Below, one piece after another: positions 62,263-64,000 of a stretch of DNA of 64,000 bases (position 1 is the stretch's first letter; each line of letters begins with the position of its first letter). Under the pieces are notes generated by a model. That model was not told where the DNA came from. It was given only the letters and a program-made list of their open reading frames with translations, and did not search any database. Position numbers and translations under genes: made by a program. The stretch is taken from contig JAGOBF010000010.1 of NCBI GenBank assembly GCA_017983515.1, positions 56,591 to 120,590 of the forward strand. Reading direction: 5' to 3'. The DNA is from Promineifilum sp. Lineage in GTDB: Bacteria; Chloroflexota; Anaerolineae; Promineifilales; Promineifilaceae.

Positions 62263-62314
62263 CGGGCGACGGCCGACAAGAGAGCAAGAGACGCGGCAGC
62301 CCCGCGTCTTTTTT
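62209..62314 (+). promoter_or_regulatory. Ribosome-mediated transcription attenuator of tyrS
   Basis: Segment 1 CGGCAGCC (62209-62216) is the exact complement of segment 2 GGCTGCCG (62247-62254). Segment 2 extended to GGCTGCCGC (62247-62255) is the exact complement of segment 3 GCGGCAGCC (62293-62301). Segment 3 contains the inner half of the terminator 5' arm and its loop. A GCGCTG/CAGCGC hairpin (62227-62241) sits between 1 and 2. Stalling at the Tyr codons would hide segment 1, let 2 pair with 3 and allow read-through into tyrS. Confidence 0.8.
62289..62314 (+). terminator. Intrinsic terminator of the tyrS leader
   Basis: AGACGCGG (62289-62296) and CCGCGTCT (62302-62309) form a perfect 8-bp stem around a CAGCC loop, with six T at 62309-62314. 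It lies 73 nt before the tyrS start codon. Confidence 0.9.
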
Positions 62315-62387
62315 GTTGGAGCCGGTTTCCTAGCCGGCGAACAGTATGCCGGTTAAGCGACCGGCGCTACCTTTCAGGAGAATGCAG

Positions 62388-63665
62388 ATGGCGACGATCA
62401 TTGATGAACTACGCTGGCGCGGCCTGATCTATGATATGACCGAAGGTCTCAACGAACTGACCGCGGCCGACAGGCTGACGCTCTACAACGGCTTCGATCC
62501 CACCAAGGACACACTCCACGTCGGCAATCTGGTACCGATGATGCAGTTGGCACGCTGGCAGCGCTTCGGCCACACGCCCATCGCCCTGGCCGGCGGCGGC
62601 ACGGGCATGATCGGCGATCCCGGCGGCCGCAGCACCGAGCGCAACCTCATGTCGCTGGAGGAGATCGACGCCAACGTCGTCCACATCAAAGCCCAATTGG
62701 AGAGCATCCTTGACTTTGAAGTGAAGAGCAACCCGGCCCAGGTCGTGAACAATGGCGACTGGTTGAGGCAACTATCGCTGGTCGAGTTCCTGCGCGACAC
62801 GGGCAAGCATTTCACCGTCAATTACATGGTCGCCAAGGATTCGGTCAAGTCCCGACTGGAGCGGGAAGACGGCGGCATCTCCTTCACCGAATTTAGCTAC
62901 ATGCTGCTTCAGGCTTACGATTACCTGCACCTGTTCGAAACCGAGAACTGCGTTGTTCAGGCGGGCGGCAGCGACCAATGGGGTAACATCCTGACCGGCG
63001 TCGAGTTGATCCGTCGCGTGCGGGGCGAACGTGCCCACGCGCTGGTCTACCCGTTGATCACGCGCGCCGACGGGACCAAGTTCGGCAAGTCGGCCGCGGG
63101 GACGAGCGTGTGGCTTAGTCCGCGCTACACCTCTCCTTATCGCTTTTACCAGTACTGGTTCAACGCCGACGATGCCGACGTCGTGACCTACCTGAAATTT
63201 TACACCTGGTTGTCTGCGGCGCAGATCATGGAGCTGGAACAGCAGTTGTTCACGCATCCCGAACGGCGCGAAGCCCAGCGCACGCTGGCACGCGAGGTAA
63301 CAAGGATGGTTCACGGCGAGACGGCCCTGGCGAAGGCCGAGCAGGCTTCCCAGGCGCTCTTCGGCGGCGATGTCGCCGGGCTGGAGGCGGCCGAGATCGA
63401 AGACATCTTCGCCGAAGCGCCGTCGAGCGAGCTGACGAAGGACGCGCTGAGCGATGGGATGACGGTCGTCGATCTGCTGGTCGATAGCGGCCTGGCAAGC
63501 TCCAGGGCTGATGCCCGTCGCGCGATTGAGGGCGGCGGTATCTATCTCAATGATGAGCGCGTCGACGATGGCGCGCGAGCCATCGAGTTATCCCAGACCA
63601 TCGACGGCCGCTTTCTCATCTTGCGCAAGGGGCGGAAGAAGTATCATTTGGTGAAAGTGAAGTAG
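62388..63665 (+). CDS. tyrS: Tyrosyl-tRNA synthetase
   Basis: This 425-aa class I synthetase charges tRNA-Tyr. It has [15 protein letters not shown] (HIGH variant HVGN), [13 protein letters not shown], the tyrosine-site motif [11 protein letters not shown], the KMSKS-like [13 protein letters not shown] and a C-terminal S4 RNA-binding domain ([20 protein letters not shown]). The length is normal. ATG 62388 is chosen because AGGAG (62376-62380) lies 7 nt upstream; ATG 62382 would be too close. Expression is probably set by the leader-peptide attenuator upstream. Confidence 0.97.
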   Translation: MATIIDELRWRGLIYDMTEGLNELTAADRLTLYNGFDPTKDTLHVGNLVPMMQLARWQRFGHTPIALAGGGTGMIGDPGGRSTERNLMSLEEIDANVVHIKAQLESILDFEVKSNPAQVVNNGDWLRQLSLVEFLRDTGKHFTVNYMVAKDSVKSRLEREDGGISFTEFSYMLLQAYDYLHLFETENCVVQAGGSDQWGNILTGVELIRRVRGERAHALVYPLITRADGTKFGKSAAGTSVWLSPRYTSPYRFYQYWFNADDADVVTYLKFYTWLSAAQIMELEQQLFTHPERREAQRTLAREVTRMVHGETALAKAEQASQALFGGDVAGLEAAEIEDIFAEAPSSELTKDALSDGMTVVDLLVDSGLASSRADARRAIEGGGIYLNDERVDDGARAIELSQTIDGRFLILRKGRKKYHLVKVK

Positions 63666-63674
63666 GGGCGGGTC

Positions 63675-64000
63675 TCAGACCTGCGCCTGCCCATCCAATT
63701 CACTGTGATACCGGAGGGTATAGACCGGGCCGTCCGGTCGAAGGTTACTTTCGATGAGGTGGAGGGTCGTAATCGGCACTGCCAGGCGGGGTACGCCGGC
63801 CGTCCATTCCACGCCCCGAACGTCGCGCTCATTCTTGACGCGGCCCAGCGTCAGGTGGGCCCGAAAAGGCTTGTCCTCCGGAGGCCGGCCGAGGGCCAGC
63901 AATGGGCCGTCCAGAGCCGTCCTGAGCGAGGCCAGCCGGTTTACTTCGCCGGCCAGGGCGACCCAGATAACGCGCGGCCGTTGGCAAGTGGGGAAGCAGC
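63675..64000 (-). CDS. thpR: 2'-5' RNA ligase family protein (ThpR), 5' end outside window
   Basis: The frame is open to the window edge, so the N-terminus is missing. The visible 108 residues contain RVIWVALAGEVNRLASLR and the second catalytic HxTL motif in FRAHLTLGRVKNERD, followed by the strand ITTLHLIESNL. ThpR-type proteins are cyclic phosphodiesterases or RNA ligases of the 2H family. It converges on tyrS with only 9 nt between stops. Confidence 0.88.
   Translation of the reverse strand, partial: CFPTCQRPRVIWVALAGEVNRLASLRTALDGPLLALGRPPEDKPFRAHLTLGRVKNERDVRGVEWTAGVPRLAVPITTLHLIESNLRPDGPVYTLRYHSELDGQAQV

Noticed and set aside
62136..62387. T-box riboswitch before tyrS
   Set aside because: No AGGGUGGNACCGCG-like antiterminator bulge or specifier-loop architecture is present. 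The Tyr codons are in a translated ORF with complementary segments instead.

Overview
The window reads as one contiguous, GC-rich chromosomal stretch of a Chloroflexota bacterium, probably Anaerolineae/Caldilineae-like (a Promineofilum-type filament is one possibility). This rests on protein style, gene content (CrtYcd-type lycopene cyclase, F420-type enzymes, many GT4 glycosyltransferases, Pro/Thr-rich lipoprotein linkers) and not on a marker gene. No phage, IS element, integrase or CRISPR array was seen.

Layout. 1-3282: c-di-AMP synthase (5' end cut), YbbR regulator and Der GTPase in a tightly overlapping operon. 3321-9471: a glycosyltransferase, an SDR protein, MutY, an MBL-fold hydrolase and a kynurenine-pathway pair, kynB-kynU, in which kynU has an in-frame stop. 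9590-25644: an envelope polysaccharide locus with a secreted GHL10-type protein, five GT4 glycosyltransferases, a large polytopic membrane protein, an FkbM methyltransferase, a small coiled-coil protein, an ABC-2 export permease and an LCP-type ligase. 25782-33747: transporter, methyltransferase, terpene-cyclase-fold protein, DUF402 protein, phosphatase, a GAF/HisKA_2 kinase with an ANTAR antiterminator regulator, and a CAP-domain protein. 33811-41828: nitrogen assimilation, with glnA divergent from gltB-gltD. 41825-46576: carotenoid operon crtB-crtI-CYP-crtY. 46798-52817: F420/PPOX enzyme, GNAT, MttB-family protein, Elp3-like radical SAM/GNAT enzyme, LLM oxidoreductase and a VapBC-like pair. 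52995-58361: a secreted repeat protein and an EAD-STAND-TPR protein. 58518-64000: tRNA-Glu, a double GNAT, a MoxR/VWA pair, tyrS and the end of thpR.

The most striking signal is RNA-level control. tyrS is preceded by its own promoter, a 30-codon leader ORF with three consecutive Tyr codons, and three mutually exclusive complementary segments ending in an intrinsic terminator. This is the layout of a ribosome-mediated transcription attenuator. glnA also has a promoter followed by a structured leader and a strong intrinsic terminator before its start codon, and the encoded enzyme has Phe where adenylylated glutamine synthetases have Tyr397. The carotenoid operon promoter lies inside a 43-bp palindrome that may be a light- or redox-regulator operator.
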